From the NCBI RefSeq assembly GCF_001983995.1, contig NZ_CP019450.1:3224001-3288000 (forward strand): a stretch of DNA of 64,000 bases, given 5' to 3'. The notes under the pieces were generated by a model. It searched no databases. It was not told where the DNA came from and saw only the letters and a list, made by a program, of their open reading frames with translations. Shown piece after piece: positions 32,548 to 43,045 of this stretch. Each line of letters starts with the position of its first letter. The stretch's first letter is position 1. Source of the stretch: Halioglobus japonicus. GTDB taxonomy: Bacteria; Pseudomonadota; Gammaproteobacteria; Pseudomonadales; Halieaceae. Position numbers and translations under genes: made by a program.

Positions 32548-34923
32548 CTAGTTCCTAAGCTCGGCCTTATAATTTTTTTCCAGCGAATCAACCACTTGCT
32601 CTACCGCTAGATTCACGTCCTGGTCACTAAGAGTGCGCGAAGAATCCCGGAATGTCAAACCTAAAGCAAGACTTTTTCGTTTAGGATCAATGCCTTTGCC
32701 CTCATACACATCAAAGAGGGTTAAGTCTGTGAGGTAAGTGCCCGCTGACGCTCGAACATTTGCCAGGATGTCACAGGCTGGCACTTCCTTGTCCACCAGC
32801 ACCGCCAGATCGCGGCGAACCTCGGGGAATTTGGACAGCTCGGTAAAGGCCGGGAGCTTCGACTCAAGCACCGCCGACAGGGTGATTTCGGCTACGTAGA
32901 CGCTGCCGCTCACCCCCAGCTCCTTAGCCACGGATGGGTGCAGGGCACCGAGGAAACCAATGGCTTCGCCGCCGCGGCTGATCAGCGCTGTCTGGCCGGG
33001 GTGCAGCGCATCGCGCTGACCGGGAGCAAACGCGAAGGTGTTGGCGGCACGGGTCAGTGCCAGCAGGCCCTCGATATCCCCTTTGAGGTCGAAGAAGTCG
33101 ACCGGGCGAGCCTTCTCGGCCCAACCCTCTTCCAGTTGATCGCCCGTGATCACTATGGCCAGGGTGGGCACCTGTACCAGGCCCTCGCTCCCGGGCAGGA
33201 AGCGCAGGCCAGTCTCGAACAGACGCACGCGGGGCTGTTGGCGCTTGGTATTGCGCGTCAACGCGGTCAGCAAACCAGGCAACAGACTGGTGCGCATCAC
33301 CGCCATATCCGCCGAGATCGGGTTGGTCAAGGCCACAGGGTCCAGTGTGGGATCAAACAGCTGCTGTAACTTGGGATCGACAAAGCTGTAGGTAATCGCT
33401 TCCTGGTAGCCCGCCGCTGCCAGGTGCTGGCGCAGGCCACGAATACCGAGCTCAGTCTCCGTCTTTTCCGGCAAGATAAGATCGGCTTTGATGTGGCTGA
33501 CCGGCAGGCGGTTGTAGCCGTACACGCGCGCCAGCTCTTCGAGCAGGTCGGCTTCAATGGCGATATCGAAACGCCAGCTGGGTACAGTGCAAGTCCAGCC
33601 ATCTGCTGTCGTGGTAACGCCCAGCCCCAAGCCGGACAGAATCCGCTCGACCTCGGCACTGTCCATCTCAAAGCCCAGTACTTTCTTGATTCGGGCAGCG
33701 CGCAGGCTGACATCGGGACGCGTTGGCAGATGTTCCTCTCTAACGGCCTCACACAGCGGCCCAGCATCGCCGCCGACAATATCCAGCAGCAGTTGCGTGG
33801 CACGCTCCATAGCCGTGGCCTGCAACTTGAAATCAACCCCGCGCTCAAAGCGGTGCGAGGCGTCGGTGTGAAGGCCGTAATTGCGAGCCTTGCCCGCCAT
33901 CAGCTCAGGCGTGAAGAAGGCCACTTCCAGGAACAGGTCGGTGGTGGCGTCTGACACGGCTGTGGCCTGGCCGCCCATAATTCCCGCCATGGCAACGGCT
34001 TTGTCGTGGTCGGCAATCACCAGGGTATCGTCGTTCAACTCAACAGTCTGGCCGTCGAGCAGCTCTAGCTCCTCGCCCTGCTCTGCCAGGCGCACGCGAA
34101 TGCCGCCCGACAATTTGCTGTAGTCGAAGGCGTGCATGGGCTGGCCGAGTTCCATCATGACGTAGTTGGTCACATCCACCACCGCATCGATTGAGCGTAG
34201 ACCCACCCGGCGCAGTTTCTCCTGCATCCACAGTGGGCTGGGTTTGCTCACGTCGATGCCGCGAATCACCCGGCTCACAAAGCGGGCGCAACGCTCAGGC
34301 GCCACCAGTTCTACCGGGAAGCTCTCCTGGTGACTGGCCGCTACGGCATTAATCTCGGGGGCGTTGACCGGCACATCGTTGAGCAGGCCCACTTCACGGG
34401 CAATGCCCGCCACGCCAAGGCAGTCGGCACGATTGGGGGTCAGGCCAATCTCGATCACCTGGTCGTCCAGACCGAGGTACTCGCGAATGTCGGTACCTAC
34501 CGGCGCGTCCGCAGCGAGTTCCATCAGGCCATCGCTCTCGTCCGACAGGCCCAGTTCCTGCTCGGCGCAGAGCATCCCAAAGGATTCCACACCACGCAGC
34601 TTGGCTTTTTTGATCTTGAAGTTACCGGGCAAAACACCGCCGACCGCAGCCAGGGGCGCTTTCAGGCCGGCGCGTGCATTCGGTGCACCACACACGATCT
34701 GTACTGTTTCACCTCCGGCATTCACTTCACACACACGCAGCTTGTCTGCGTCAGGGTGTTGCTCCGCAGAGATAATTTCCGCGACGACTACGCCGGAAAA
34801 GTCACCGGCCACGGGGTCGATCGCGTCTACTTCCAGGCCCGCCATGGTAATTTGGTGGGCGAGGTCTTCGGTATTGATGGCAGGGCTGACCCATTCGCGC
34901 AGCCACTGTTCACTGATAATCAC
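32548..34923 (-). CDS. pheT: phenylalanyl-tRNA synthetase beta subunit
   Basis: The 791-residue protein has the family's layout: an N-terminal tRNA-binding (EMAP-like) domain (about residues 40-150), the B3/B4 editing domain, B5 (about 400-475) and a C-terminal anticodon-binding FDX-ACB domain ending in SDQDVNLAVEQVVDSLE. Length matches E. coli (795). It forms an alpha2-beta2 enzyme with PheS that charges tRNA-Phe. It follows pheS after a 27-base gap and precedes ihfA by 10 bases. Confidence 0.98.
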   Translation of the reverse strand: MIISEQWLREWVSPAINTEDLAHQITMAGLEVDAIDPVAGDFSGVVVAEIISAEQHPDADKLRVCEVNAGGETVQIVCGAPNARAGLKAPLAAVGGVLPGNFKIKKAKLRGVESFGMLCAEQELGLSDESDGLMELAADAPVGTDIREYLGLDDQVIEIGLTPNRADCLGVAGIAREVGLLNDVPVNAPEINAVAASHQESFPVELVAPERCARFVSRVIRGIDVSKPSPLWMQEKLRRVGLRSIDAVVDVTNYVMMELGQPMHAFDYSKLSGGIRVRLAEQGEELELLDGQTVELNDDTLVIADHDKAVAMAGIMGGQATAVSDATTDLFLEVAFFTPELMAGKARNYGLHTDASHRFERGVDFKLQATAMERATQLLLDIVGGDAGPLCEAVREEHLPTRPDVSLRAARIKKVLGFEMDSAEVERILSGLGLGVTTTADGWTCTVPSWRFDIAIEADLLEELARVYGYNRLPVSHIKADLILPEKTETELGIRGLRQHLAAAGYQEAITYSFVDPKLQQLFDPTLDPVALTNPISADMAVMRTSLLPGLLTALTRNTKRQQPRVRLFETGLRFLPGSEGLVQVPTLAIVITGDQLEEGWAEKARPVDFFDLKGDIEGLLALTRAANTFAFAPGQRDALHPGQTALISRGGEAIGFLGALHPSVAKELGVSGSVYVAEITLSAVLESKLPAFTELSKFPEVRRDLAVLVDKEVPACDILANVRASAGTYLTDLTLFDVYEGKGIDPKRKSLALGLTFRDSSRTLSDQDVNLAVEQVVDSLEKNYKAELRN

Positions 34924-34950
34924 TTTTCACTTACTCCAGAATACGGTGGC

Positions 34951-35979
<1,029 letters not shown>

Positions 35980-35989
35980 TCATCTCAGG

Positions 35990-36075
35990 CCGTCATCCCC
36001 GCGCAGGCGGGGATCCAGTGAAGCCCGAGGCATATTCCCATCCTTTCTGGATCCCCGCCTGCGCGGGGATGACGG
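35990..36075. repeat. large inverted repeat between rplT and pheS (dRS3-like sequence)
   Basis: Two perfect 29-base arms (35990-36018 and 36047-36075) flank a 28-base spacer. The arm contains CATCCCCGCGCAGGCGGGGAT, 21 bases of which the middle resembles the short inverted repeats widespread in Neisseria and other proteobacteria. It is inserted inside a block of essential translation genes. No other copy was noticed in this window. Confidence 0.88.
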
Positions 36076-36083
36076 AATTAAAA

Positions 36084-36117
36084 TAAAAAAGGGAAAGAGC
36101 GAGGCCCTTTCCCTTTT
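36084..36117 (-). terminator. terminator downstream of rplT
   Basis: AAAAGGGAAAG pairs with CTTTCCCTTTT over 11 bp across a 9-base loop, followed on the minus strand by TTATTTT. It ends the infC-rpmI-rplT message in part; pheS downstream then needs read-through or its own promoter. A ten-codon frame just before it has no Phe codons, so a pheM-type attenuator is not supported. Confidence 0.8.
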
Positions 36118-36172
36118 GGTTTTACAGTGTAGCCAGCGAATCCGCAGTCAACATCACTGCGGCGGGGTGGGC

Positions 36173-36529
36173 TTAGGCCAGTTGGGCCTTCGCTTGCTCC
36201 ACGATCGCTGCAAAAGCCGGCTTGTCATGCACAGCCAGGTCCGCCAGTACGCGACGGTCCAGGGCAATGTCAGCCTTTTTCAGGCCATTGATCAGACGGC
36301 TGTAGCTCAGGCCATTGGCGCGAGACTGGGCGTTGATGCGAGTGATCCACAGCGCGCGGAACTGACGCTTGCGCTGACGGCGGTCACGGTATGCATACTG
36401 GCCAGCCTTGGTAACGGCTTGCTTGGCAACACGGAAGACACGGCTGCGGGCACCATAGTAACCCTTGGCCTGCTTCAGGATTTTCTTGTGACGGCGATGA
36501 GCCACCACACCACGTTTTACTCGAGGCAT
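36173..36529 (-). CDS. rplT: 50S ribosomal protein L20
   Basis: The 118-residue basic protein begins [20 protein letters not shown] and contains [20 protein letters not shown], standard for L20, which binds 23S rRNA early in 50S assembly and in many bacteria represses its own operon. Length and position (after rpmI) are typical. Confidence 0.99.
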   Translation of the reverse strand: MPRVKRGVVAHRRHKKILKQAKGYYGARSRVFRVAKQAVTKAGQYAYRDRRQRKRQFRALWITRINAQSRANGLSYSRLINGLKKADIALDRRVLADLAVHDKPAFAAIVEQAKAQLA

Positions 36530-36554
36530 TAGTCTACTCCTTTCCTATAACCGG

Positions 36555-36749
36555 TTACTTGGTCTTCAGCATACGATCGATCAGAACCTCATCATTCTTG
36601 TGAATCATGGAGGTTCCACGCAGCTGACGCTTCCGCTTGGTGGTCATTTTGGTCAGGATGTGACTCTTGTGTGCGCTTTTGCGCTTGTAGCCGCCAGCAG
36701 TCTTCTTGAACCGCTTGGCTGCACCACTGTGAACTTTTGCTTTGGGCAT
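36555..36749 (-). CDS. rpmI: 50S ribosomal protein L35
   Basis: The 64-residue basic protein ([20 protein letters not shown], then [14 protein letters not shown]) is a typical L35. It lies between infC and rplT, 25 bases before rplT, in the conserved operon. Confidence 0.99.
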   Translation of the reverse strand: MPKAKVHSGAAKRFKKTAGGYKRKSAHKSHILTKMTTKRKRQLRGTSMIHKNDEVLIDRMLKTK

Positions 36750-36805
36750 ATCAAATACTCCGCATTTGCAAGTTAAACACTGAGAAACTGGGGCGTCACA
36801 AGCCG

Positions 36806-37339
36806 TCAGTTCTTCTTCTTGGGGGCAATAACCATAGTGAGCTGTCGGCCTTCCATTTTCGGGAATTGCTCGACACCACCCAACTCGGCCAGATCAGCTT
36901 CTACTCGCTTGAGTAGCTCCATGCCAATTTCCTGGTGAGCCATTTCACGCCCGCGAAAACGCAGGGTGACTTTGGCCTTATCGCCGTTTTCTAGGAAACG
37001 TGTCAGGTTGCGTAGTTTTACCTGATAATCTCCTTCTTCCGTCCCTGGACGAAACTTCATTTCCTTGATTTGAGTCCGCTTGGCCTTTTTCTTTTGGGCC
37101 GCTTTCTGCTTCTTCGCTTCAAAGATGTGCTTCCCGTAGTCCATCACCTTACAGACTGCGGGATCGGAATCAGCGATCAATACGAGATCCATACTGGCAG
37201 CTTCCGCCGCCGCCTTGGCTTCAGACAGGGACACAATGCCCACCTGCTCGCCATCGGCACCAATGAGTCGGACCGGGTCCGACGTGATCTGGTCGTTGGT
37301 CAGCGCCTTTTTGGCGGCGCCTTTGCTATCTCTCTTAAT
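36806..37339 (-). CDS. infC: translation initiation factor IF-3 (ATT start)
   Basis: The 177-residue protein has the N-terminal domain ([20 protein letters not shown]) and the C-terminal domain ([20 protein letters not shown], ending in MVIAPKKKN). IF-3 prevents subunit joining and checks start codons. I place the start at an ATT (37337-37339), preceded by GTGGAG at a normal distance: infC is the classic gene that starts with AUU and so autoregulates its own translation. An upstream in-frame ATG would add about 19 residues foreign to IF-3. Confidence 0.95.
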   Translation of the reverse strand: MKRDSKGAAKKALTNDQITSDPVRLIGADGEQVGIVSLSEAKAAAEAASMDLVLIADSDPAVCKVMDYGKHIFEAKKQKAAQKKKAKRTQIKEMKFRPGTEEGDYQVKLRNLTRFLENGDKAKVTLRFRGREMAHQEIGMELLKRVEADLAELGGVEQFPKMEGRQLTMVIAPKKKN

Positions 37340-37409
37340 GCTGATTCTCCACTGTAAATTGCAACAAATAACCCATGGAAACCACCCACACGTCATTCGG
37401 ACGCGCGAT

Positions 37410-37436
37410 TGTATAGAGGTTGAGCAGCTTTCTCAA
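37410..37436 (-). promoter_or_regulatory. possible infC promoter
   Basis: On the minus strand TATACA (37410-37415) is a fair -10 box, and TTGAGA lies 15 bases upstream, a short spacer. Position in the thrS-infC gap fits an internal operon promoter. Two short hairpins (GGTTGAG/CTCAACC and GAACCCTT/AAGGGTTC) lie in the same gap. Confidence 0.35.
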
Positions 37437-37499
37437 CCCCAAATCTGGCCCGAACCCTTTGTTTTACAAGGGTTCTCAAGGGGCCTATTTGGCCACGTG

Positions 37500-39409
37500 T
37501 TAGCTGTGTGCAGCCACCTCAGCCGATATTCGCGCCACAAAATCGTCAACACTGATCGAACCGAGGTCTTCACCGTGGCGAGTACGGACCGCGACAGCGC
37601 CCTCCTCCATCTCCTTGCCACCCACAACCAGCAGGTATGGCACCCGCTGCATGGTGTGTTCGCGGATCTTGAAGCCAATCTTTTCGTTGCGCAGGTCCGC
37701 AGACACTCGCAGCCCCTGGGTCTGCAGTTTGGCGACCACTTCCTCGGCATAGGGCGCGTGCTTGTCGGTGATATTAAGTACCACCGCCTGCTCCGGCGCC
37801 AGCCAGACCGGGAAATTACCCTCGTAGTGCTCGATCAGAATACCGATAAAGCGCTCAAAGGAGCCGAGAATCGCGCGGTGCAGCATTACCGGCACCTTGC
37901 GAGAGCCATCTTCAGCCACATACTGGGCGTCGAGACGGCCCGGCATGGAGAAGTCCACCTGAATGGTGCCCAGCTGCCACACCCGACCAATGCAGTCCTT
38001 GAGTGAGAACTCGATCTTGGGCCCGTAGAAGGCGCCCTCGCCGGGCAGCTCTTCCCAGGGCAGGTCATGTGCATTCAGCGCGTCGGCCAGGGCCTTTTCG
38101 GCGCGGTCCCAGTCCTCATCGGTACCCACCCGCTTTTCCGGGCGGGTCGAGAGGCGGTAGATTACATCGTCGAAGCCGAAGTCCTTGTAGACCTCGTGCA
38201 GAAAGTCGATGAAGGTCGACACCTCGGGCTGGATCTGCTCCTCGGTACAGAAGATGTGGGCGTCGTCCTGGGTGAAACCGCGCACACGCATGATGCCGTG
38301 CAGCGAACCCGAGGGTTCATTGCGGTGACAGGAGCCGAATTCCGCCAGGCGCAGCGGCAGATCGCGGTAGGACTTTAGGCCCTGGTTGAACACCTGCACG
38401 TGGCAGGGGCAGTTCATGGGCTTGACCGCGAAGTCGCGCTCTTCCGACTTGAGCATGAACATGTCGTCGCCGAACTTGTCAGCGTGACCTGACTTTTCCC
38501 ACAGGGTCAAATCGACCAGCTGCGGCGTCTTGATCTCCTGGTAGCCGTGGCGACGCTGCTGCTCGCGCATGTAGTCCTCTACCGTCTGGTACACACTCCA
38601 ACCGGCGGGATGCCAGAACACCATGCCCGGGCTTCTTCCTGGGTGTGGAACAAGTTGAGCTTCTTGCCGATCTTACGGTGGTCGCGCTTTTCCGCTTCCT
38701 GCAGCATTTGCAGGTACTTTTTCAGGGACTTCTTGTCGCCAAAGGCCACACCGTAGATACGCTGCAGCATCTTGTTGTCGTGATCACCGCGCCAGTAGGC
38801 ACCGGATACGCGCATCAGTTTGAAGTGCTGACAGTGGCGCATGTTGGGCACGTGGGGGCCGCGGCACATGTCCACGTATTCTTCGTGATGATACAGGCCG
38901 GGCTGGTCGTCCTTGGCGATATCCTGGTCGAGAATCTCCATCTTGTAATTCTCGCCACGGGCCTGGAAAGTGTCGTAGGCGGTCTGCCAATCGACTTTCT
39001 TTTTCACGACCTCATATTCCGTGGCAGCAAGCTCACGCATGCGCGCTTCCAGCGTTTCGATATCGGCATCGGTCAGGCGATGTTCGAGATCGATATCGTA
39101 GTAAAAACCGTTTTCAATGGTGGGGCCGATCGCCATCTTGGCATCCGGCCAGAGCTGCTTCACAGCGTGGCCGATAAGGTGGGCACAGCTGTGGCGAATG
39201 ATTTCCAGACCGTCTTCGTCACGGGCGGTGAACAGAGCGAGTTCTGCGTCTTCGGTGATCAGGTCAACGGTGTCGCGACGCTCGCCATTCACACGGCCAC
39301 CCAGGGTCGCTTTGGCGAGACCGGGGCCGATGTCTTCGGCGACTTGCATAACAGTGACGGGCGCATCAAACGCGCGCTGGGAACCATCGGGGAGAGTAAT
39401 AACAGGCAT
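37500..39409 (-). CDS. thrS: threonyl-tRNA synthetase (one apparent frameshift)
   Basis: Two adjacent frames together encode a normal ThrRS of about 636 residues. Residues 1-262 hold the TGS domain ([20 protein letters not shown]) and the zinc editing domain ([20 protein letters not shown]); the rest has the class II core ([11 protein letters not shown], then [15 protein letters not shown]) and anticodon domain. The break lies at 38629-38631, where adding one base to a GGG run restores [16 protein letters not shown]. Because thrS is essential, the missing base is most likely a sequence or assembly error. It heads the thrS-infC-rpmI-rplT order. Confidence 0.95.
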
Positions 39410-39724
39410 GAGCTTTCCTTGTGTCAGTGGTGACCCCTACTAAAGGCCACATGTCATCACCAGCGACAGATATCGCCAGCATTCAATGGGTATGGCTGGT
39501 TTTTGGCGACCATTCGAGTAACCCCTTACACTGGAATTCGCTCGGTGAACGGCCGCCTGCCCCCCAACCGGGGGACGCGCATTATCAGGTAATGGCTGTG
39601 GAATTGAAAGGGGCAGAATTACCGCGACAGCAACTGCGCTGGCGGCGCCTTCATGGGCTCCGAAATCCGTTATCTAACGCACTCGATGCCACATGAAGGC
39701 TATCCAAACAGGACGGCCTTGGGA
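39410..39724. other. intergenic region upstream of thrS
   Basis: I see no supported gene. A 91-codon plus-strand frame has no recognisable domain. Regulatory signals for thrS are expected here, but no clear promoter or leader structure was identified. Confidence 0.4.
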
Positions 39725-41008
39725 CTACCGTAGCTTTGGTTTCACCTTGGTTCTGGTCTTAGCTTTGGCCTTAGCTTTCGCGCGGGCCTTTGGCTTGGCG
39801 GCAACTTTTCGAGTCGCGACCTTGCGTTTCTTCTTCACGGGCTTGGCTTCAGAACGCGGCGTCAGCCAGTCGGCGGATTCTTTCCACACGGCGTTGGGGG
39901 CCTTGCTGCCAATAATCACCCCCATGTGGCCGCCAGGGGCGACGCGGAATTCGCGCTCTTCTGACGCGACCACATCGACAATAGCGCCGGCCACATCAGG
40001 GTGCACCAACGCATCCGTTTCACCAGCAAATGCCAGCAAATTGCAGCGGATCTCGTCGATATCGGCCACCGTATCGCCAATGTAAACCTTGCCATTGGCC
40101 ATCTGGTTTTCGTTGACGCTGCCCACCATGTCCCTGACCACACCACCCGGATACCGCAGCATGTGATTGAGGTAATCCGAGGTGGTGGAGTGCGATTCAA
40201 CAAACTCTCGATCTGACAGCCGGGTCATGAGATCCCAGTAGGTGGCTACGCTGCCCACCGGGTCTGTCATCTTGAAGGCAATCGTGGTGGCCCAGTCAGG
40301 CAGCGACAGGCGCGCCGGGTCTAGGGTATTCAGGCGCAGGTTGGTGTAGTTACTCACCAGTTGGGCAGGGCCATCCAGCGCCTGGGCCGCACCGGCCACC
40401 ATGCCGACCACACCCTTGCCACTTTCCAGATCAATCGGGCTGGCCACAGTAATCATGTTGCGGATATTGGGATCCTGATTAAGCCCCTGGTACATGAGGC
40501 AGAACAGGCCGCCCATACACCAACCCATTAACGACAGTTCCTGGATGCCAGAATGGCGCCGGATTTTGTCCAGCGCGGTACCCATCATGTCGTCGCAATA
40601 ATCGAGCATGCCCAGGTGGGCGTGTTCCTTTCTGGGCTTACCCCAGTCAACCAGGTACACCTTGAAGCCGCGTGCCACCATGTAACGGACGAGGCTGCGC
40701 TGGGGCATCAGATCAAAGGTTTCGGTCGTCACGCCCAGGGGTGGAATCAACACCAGCGGCAGCGCGTGCTGCTGTCGCTCAATCGGCAGACGGGTCCCAT
40801 CGACCAGTTCAATTTCGTCATCATCCGGCAGTTCGTAGTAACGCACCGACATCAGGTCGCCATCGTGCACCAGTTCAAACCAGGTGCGTCCGGACTTGAT
40901 CAGGGTATCGCGCTTGAACAGCCAGTCGACGCTATTGGCCGTGGACGAGGCCATGCGGTGATTCAGTTCCAGGCCCTTTTGAATCAGGGTATTGGCCAGT
41001 TTATTCAT
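39725..41008 (-). CDS. class III PhaC-like polyester synthase with basic C-terminal tail
   Basis: The 427-residue protein is an alpha/beta-hydrolase-fold protein of the poly(3-hydroxyalkanoate) synthase type. The lipase-box cysteine is in LMGWCMGG (Cys164), with a DALVHPDVAG acid region and GGHMG histidine. Catalysis polymerises hydroxyacyl-CoA. Without the tail it has class III PhaC length (about 355-390), but no PhaE partner is adjacent. Residues 389-427 form a Lys/Arg/Ala/Pro-rich tail (20 of 39 are Lys or Arg, none acidic) resembling histone H1 or PhaF-type nucleoid-binding tails. The start overlaps the acyltransferase stop (TGATG). Confidence 0.82.
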   Translation of the reverse strand: MNKLANTLIQKGLELNHRMASSTANSVDWLFKRDTLIKSGRTWFELVHDGDLMSVRYYELPDDDEIELVDGTRLPIERQQHALPLVLIPPLGVTTETFDLMPQRSLVRYMVARGFKVYLVDWGKPRKEHAHLGMLDYCDDMMGTALDKIRRHSGIQELSLMGWCMGGLFCLMYQGLNQDPNIRNMITVASPIDLESGKGVVGMVAGAAQALDGPAQLVSNYTNLRLNTLDPARLSLPDWATTIAFKMTDPVGSVATYWDLMTRLSDREFVESHSTTSDYLNHMLRYPGGVVRDMVGSVNENQMANGKVYIGDTVADIDEIRCNLLAFAGETDALVHPDVAGAIVDVVASEEREFRVAPGGHMGVIIGSKAPNAVWKESADWLTPRSEAKPVKKKRKVATRKVAAKPKARAKAKAKAKTRTKVKPKLR

Positions 41009-42384
41009 CAGGCGACCTCCCCGCTCGCAACCAGTTCTTCAAGATCCTGCAAGGCCTTACCCACATATACGGCCATGCGCTGCAAATGCGGCAGGGTATC
41101 GCGGGCACCGGTAAATCCGATATTGAAATGACCGTTATAACTGACACAGTCAACGCTGAGGGCACTGTGCTGCATCAGCTGCGCCATCGGGTATACCGCT
41201 TCCAGACGCGCGCCATTGAAGTACAGCGGCTTTTCAGCGCCCGGCGTATTGGAGACGGCCAGGTTGTACAGCGGCGGAATGAATCGGCCGAGAGCGCCCA
41301 CCTGGCTCGCATACAGCGGCGCAGCGCGCAGCATCACATATGAGGTGACGGCATCTTCCGGCAGCGAGGCGCGATCCTGACGCACCTCCTGCATAGACGT
41401 TTTCACTGACTCCAGGCGCGCCAGCGGATCACCGAGATGAGTCCCGAGGGAGACTCGCAGGCCGGCGATGGCATTGCCCGCCAGATGCTGGCCGCGTTCC
41501 TGCAGAGACACCGGCATCATACCCACCAGCGACTCGTCCGGCAGCGCGTTGTACTCCTTGAAAAAGCGGCGCAGCGAACTCCCCATTAGGTAGGTGAGCA
41601 TTTCATTAACCGTGCTGTCCGTGGCCTCGGCCAGAGCCTCGATACGGCCTTGCTCAATCTGCTGGGTGGCGAAACGGCGCTGGGCATTAATGCGTCGGTT
41701 CAGGGTGGAGCGAGGCGTTCCCCGGGGAAACAGGAAACTGTTGCGCTCGGCTGGCTGTAAGGCGCCCCGAGCCATTTCCACCGCGGCGCGCCCCAGCGCG
41801 CCAGCAGACTCAATCGCCTCTTCCACGCCGCTGCCGGCAAACTCTTCGATCAGGTCACCGCCGGCACCCGAGGCAGATAGCGGCGTGGTCCAGATCGGCA
41901 GAACATTGCGAGCCCGCGCATTGCTCGCCAGGGTCGAAAGCAGCGCTGGCACGCCGTTTACTGCCTCCACGAGGGTGTGATGGATCTTGATGTAGAACGC
42001 AAAGCGATGGTTCTCTAAACCTTCCACCAGGTGGAATTCCCACAGTGGCCTGGAACGGTCCAGCGAATTGCTATGCAGGCGCGACACCATGCGTCCCAGT
42101 TCCCGCTCACCACCGGGGTCAGGCAGGGCTGAGCGACGAAAATGGTAGTCGAGCTCAAATTCATCGTCTTCGACAAGCTGTCGATTCAGGCTGCCACTGA
42201 CGCGACAATTCCAGGGGGCCACAGCTTTGGCTTCACGCAATTGCGCGGCCAGATCGGCCGTGTAATTTACCCCGGCCTTGGCAGGCTTGCGAAAAATCGC
42301 CAATACGCCAACGTGCATGGGGGTATCAGGGGTCTCCATCATCATCCACACGGAGTCCAGCGGCTTCAGCTTGTAAGCAGACAT
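41008..42384 (-). CDS. WS/DGAT-family acyltransferase with altered active-site motif
   Basis: The protein of about 458 residues matches wax ester synthase/diacylglycerol acyltransferases: LKPLDSVWMMMETPDTPMHV at the start, PLWEFHLVEGL, and SNTPGAEKPLYF corresponding to the NVPGP block. The catalytic HHxxxDG motif reads HHTLVEA near residue 135, so Asp has become Glu and Gly has become Ala. The first His, thought to be the base, remains. Activity may be altered. I chose the ATG at 42384; a GTG at 42402 is also possible. It is the first gene of a two-gene operon with the PhaC-like gene. Confidence 0.85.
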   Translation of the reverse strand: MSAYKLKPLDSVWMMMETPDTPMHVGVLAIFRKPAKAGVNYTADLAAQLREAKAVAPWNCRVSGSLNRQLVEDDEFELDYHFRRSALPDPGGERELGRMVSRLHSNSLDRSRPLWEFHLVEGLENHRFAFYIKIHHTLVEAVNGVPALLSTLASNARARNVLPIWTTPLSASGAGGDLIEEFAGSGVEEAIESAGALGRAAVEMARGALQPAERNSFLFPRGTPRSTLNRRINAQRRFATQQIEQGRIEALAEATDSTVNEMLTYLMGSSLRRFFKEYNALPDESLVGMMPVSLQERGQHLAGNAIAGLRVSLGTHLGDPLARLESVKTSMQEVRQDRASLPEDAVTSYVMLRAAPLYASQVGALGRFIPPLYNLAVSNTPGAEKPLYFNGARLEAVYPMAQLMQHSALSVDCVSYNGHFNIGFTGARDTLPHLQRMAVYVGKALQDLEELVASGEVA

Positions 42385-42457
42385 AACATTGTGCTCGGGC
42401 ACCAGAAAGACGGCGCATTATAGCAGCGCCCGTAACCACAGCCACGGGCAAATATCA

Positions 42458-43045
42458 CTACAAATGCATACGCGCCACAGGTTCGGCGGTAACGACATAG
42501 CGAAGCGGCCCATTGCTGTCGAGCGCATCAAAGGGATAGCAGGTGACCAACAGCAAGCGTGTTTCATTGACACCTGTCTGCAGGGCATGACGGCGGGTAT
42601 CGACAACCTCCGTGGCGACCACTCGATAGTGCACCCCGCGACCATCCGCAAGTTGCAGCAGTACAGGCGTGCCCGGAGTGACCTGCTCAAGAAAGCCGAA
42701 GTGGGTGTCCCGATGCCCGCCGATCACACTCTCACCGGACCCACCCAGCGGCGCAGAACCCGCGCTATGACCCGGACCAAACGCCAGCACGTTACCGCTA
42801 TCACCGGCGAGCACCATGCGCGAGATACGCATTGAGGGTACCCGCAGTTCGGCCACCGGCCAGGTATCTGCCCATGGCCAGGGTCGCACCGCCGCACCGC
42901 CACGAGCCGCACTTTCGGCGAAGGCGCGCTCCATAAGCAGTGGCGCCAGCCAGGCCTTGGCATGAATCAGCCCTGCCCCACCCAACTGTTGTAGGGCCAC
43001 CAGCAGCAGCAATGGCCACAGCGCTCGCCACAGCAGATCAGGCAT
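42458..43045 (-). CDS. class GN sortase
   Basis: The 195-residue membrane-anchored transpeptidase has an N-terminal membrane segment (ALWPLLLLVALQQLGGAGLI) and the catalytic set His (GGHRDTHFGFL), Cys (LLVTCYPFDAL) and Arg (GPLRYVV). Class GN sortases are the dedicated Gram-negative type. It starts at the ATG at 43045 (GGGAGGG site) and overlaps the end of its presumed substrate gene by 8 bases, so enzyme and target are made together. It should process the C-terminal sorting signal of that protein at the periplasmic face of the inner membrane. Confidence 0.93.
   Translation of the reverse strand: MPDLLWRALWPLLLLVALQQLGGAGLIHAKAWLAPLLMERAFAESAARGGAAVRPWPWADTWPVAELRVPSMRISRMVLAGDSGNVLAFGPGHSAGSAPLGGSGESVIGGHRDTHFGFLEQVTPGTPVLLQLADGRGVHYRVVATEVVDTRRHALQTGVNETRLLLVTCYPFDALDSNGPLRYVVTAEPVARMHL

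Noticed and set aside
36125..36165. Ten-codon frame before the rplT terminator, tested as a pheM-like attenuator leader
   Set aside because: It has no Phe codons, and the hairpin can be explained as a simple terminator.
39421..39696. 91-codon plus-strand frame upstream of thrS
   Set aside because: No motif, and it occupies the expected thrS control region.
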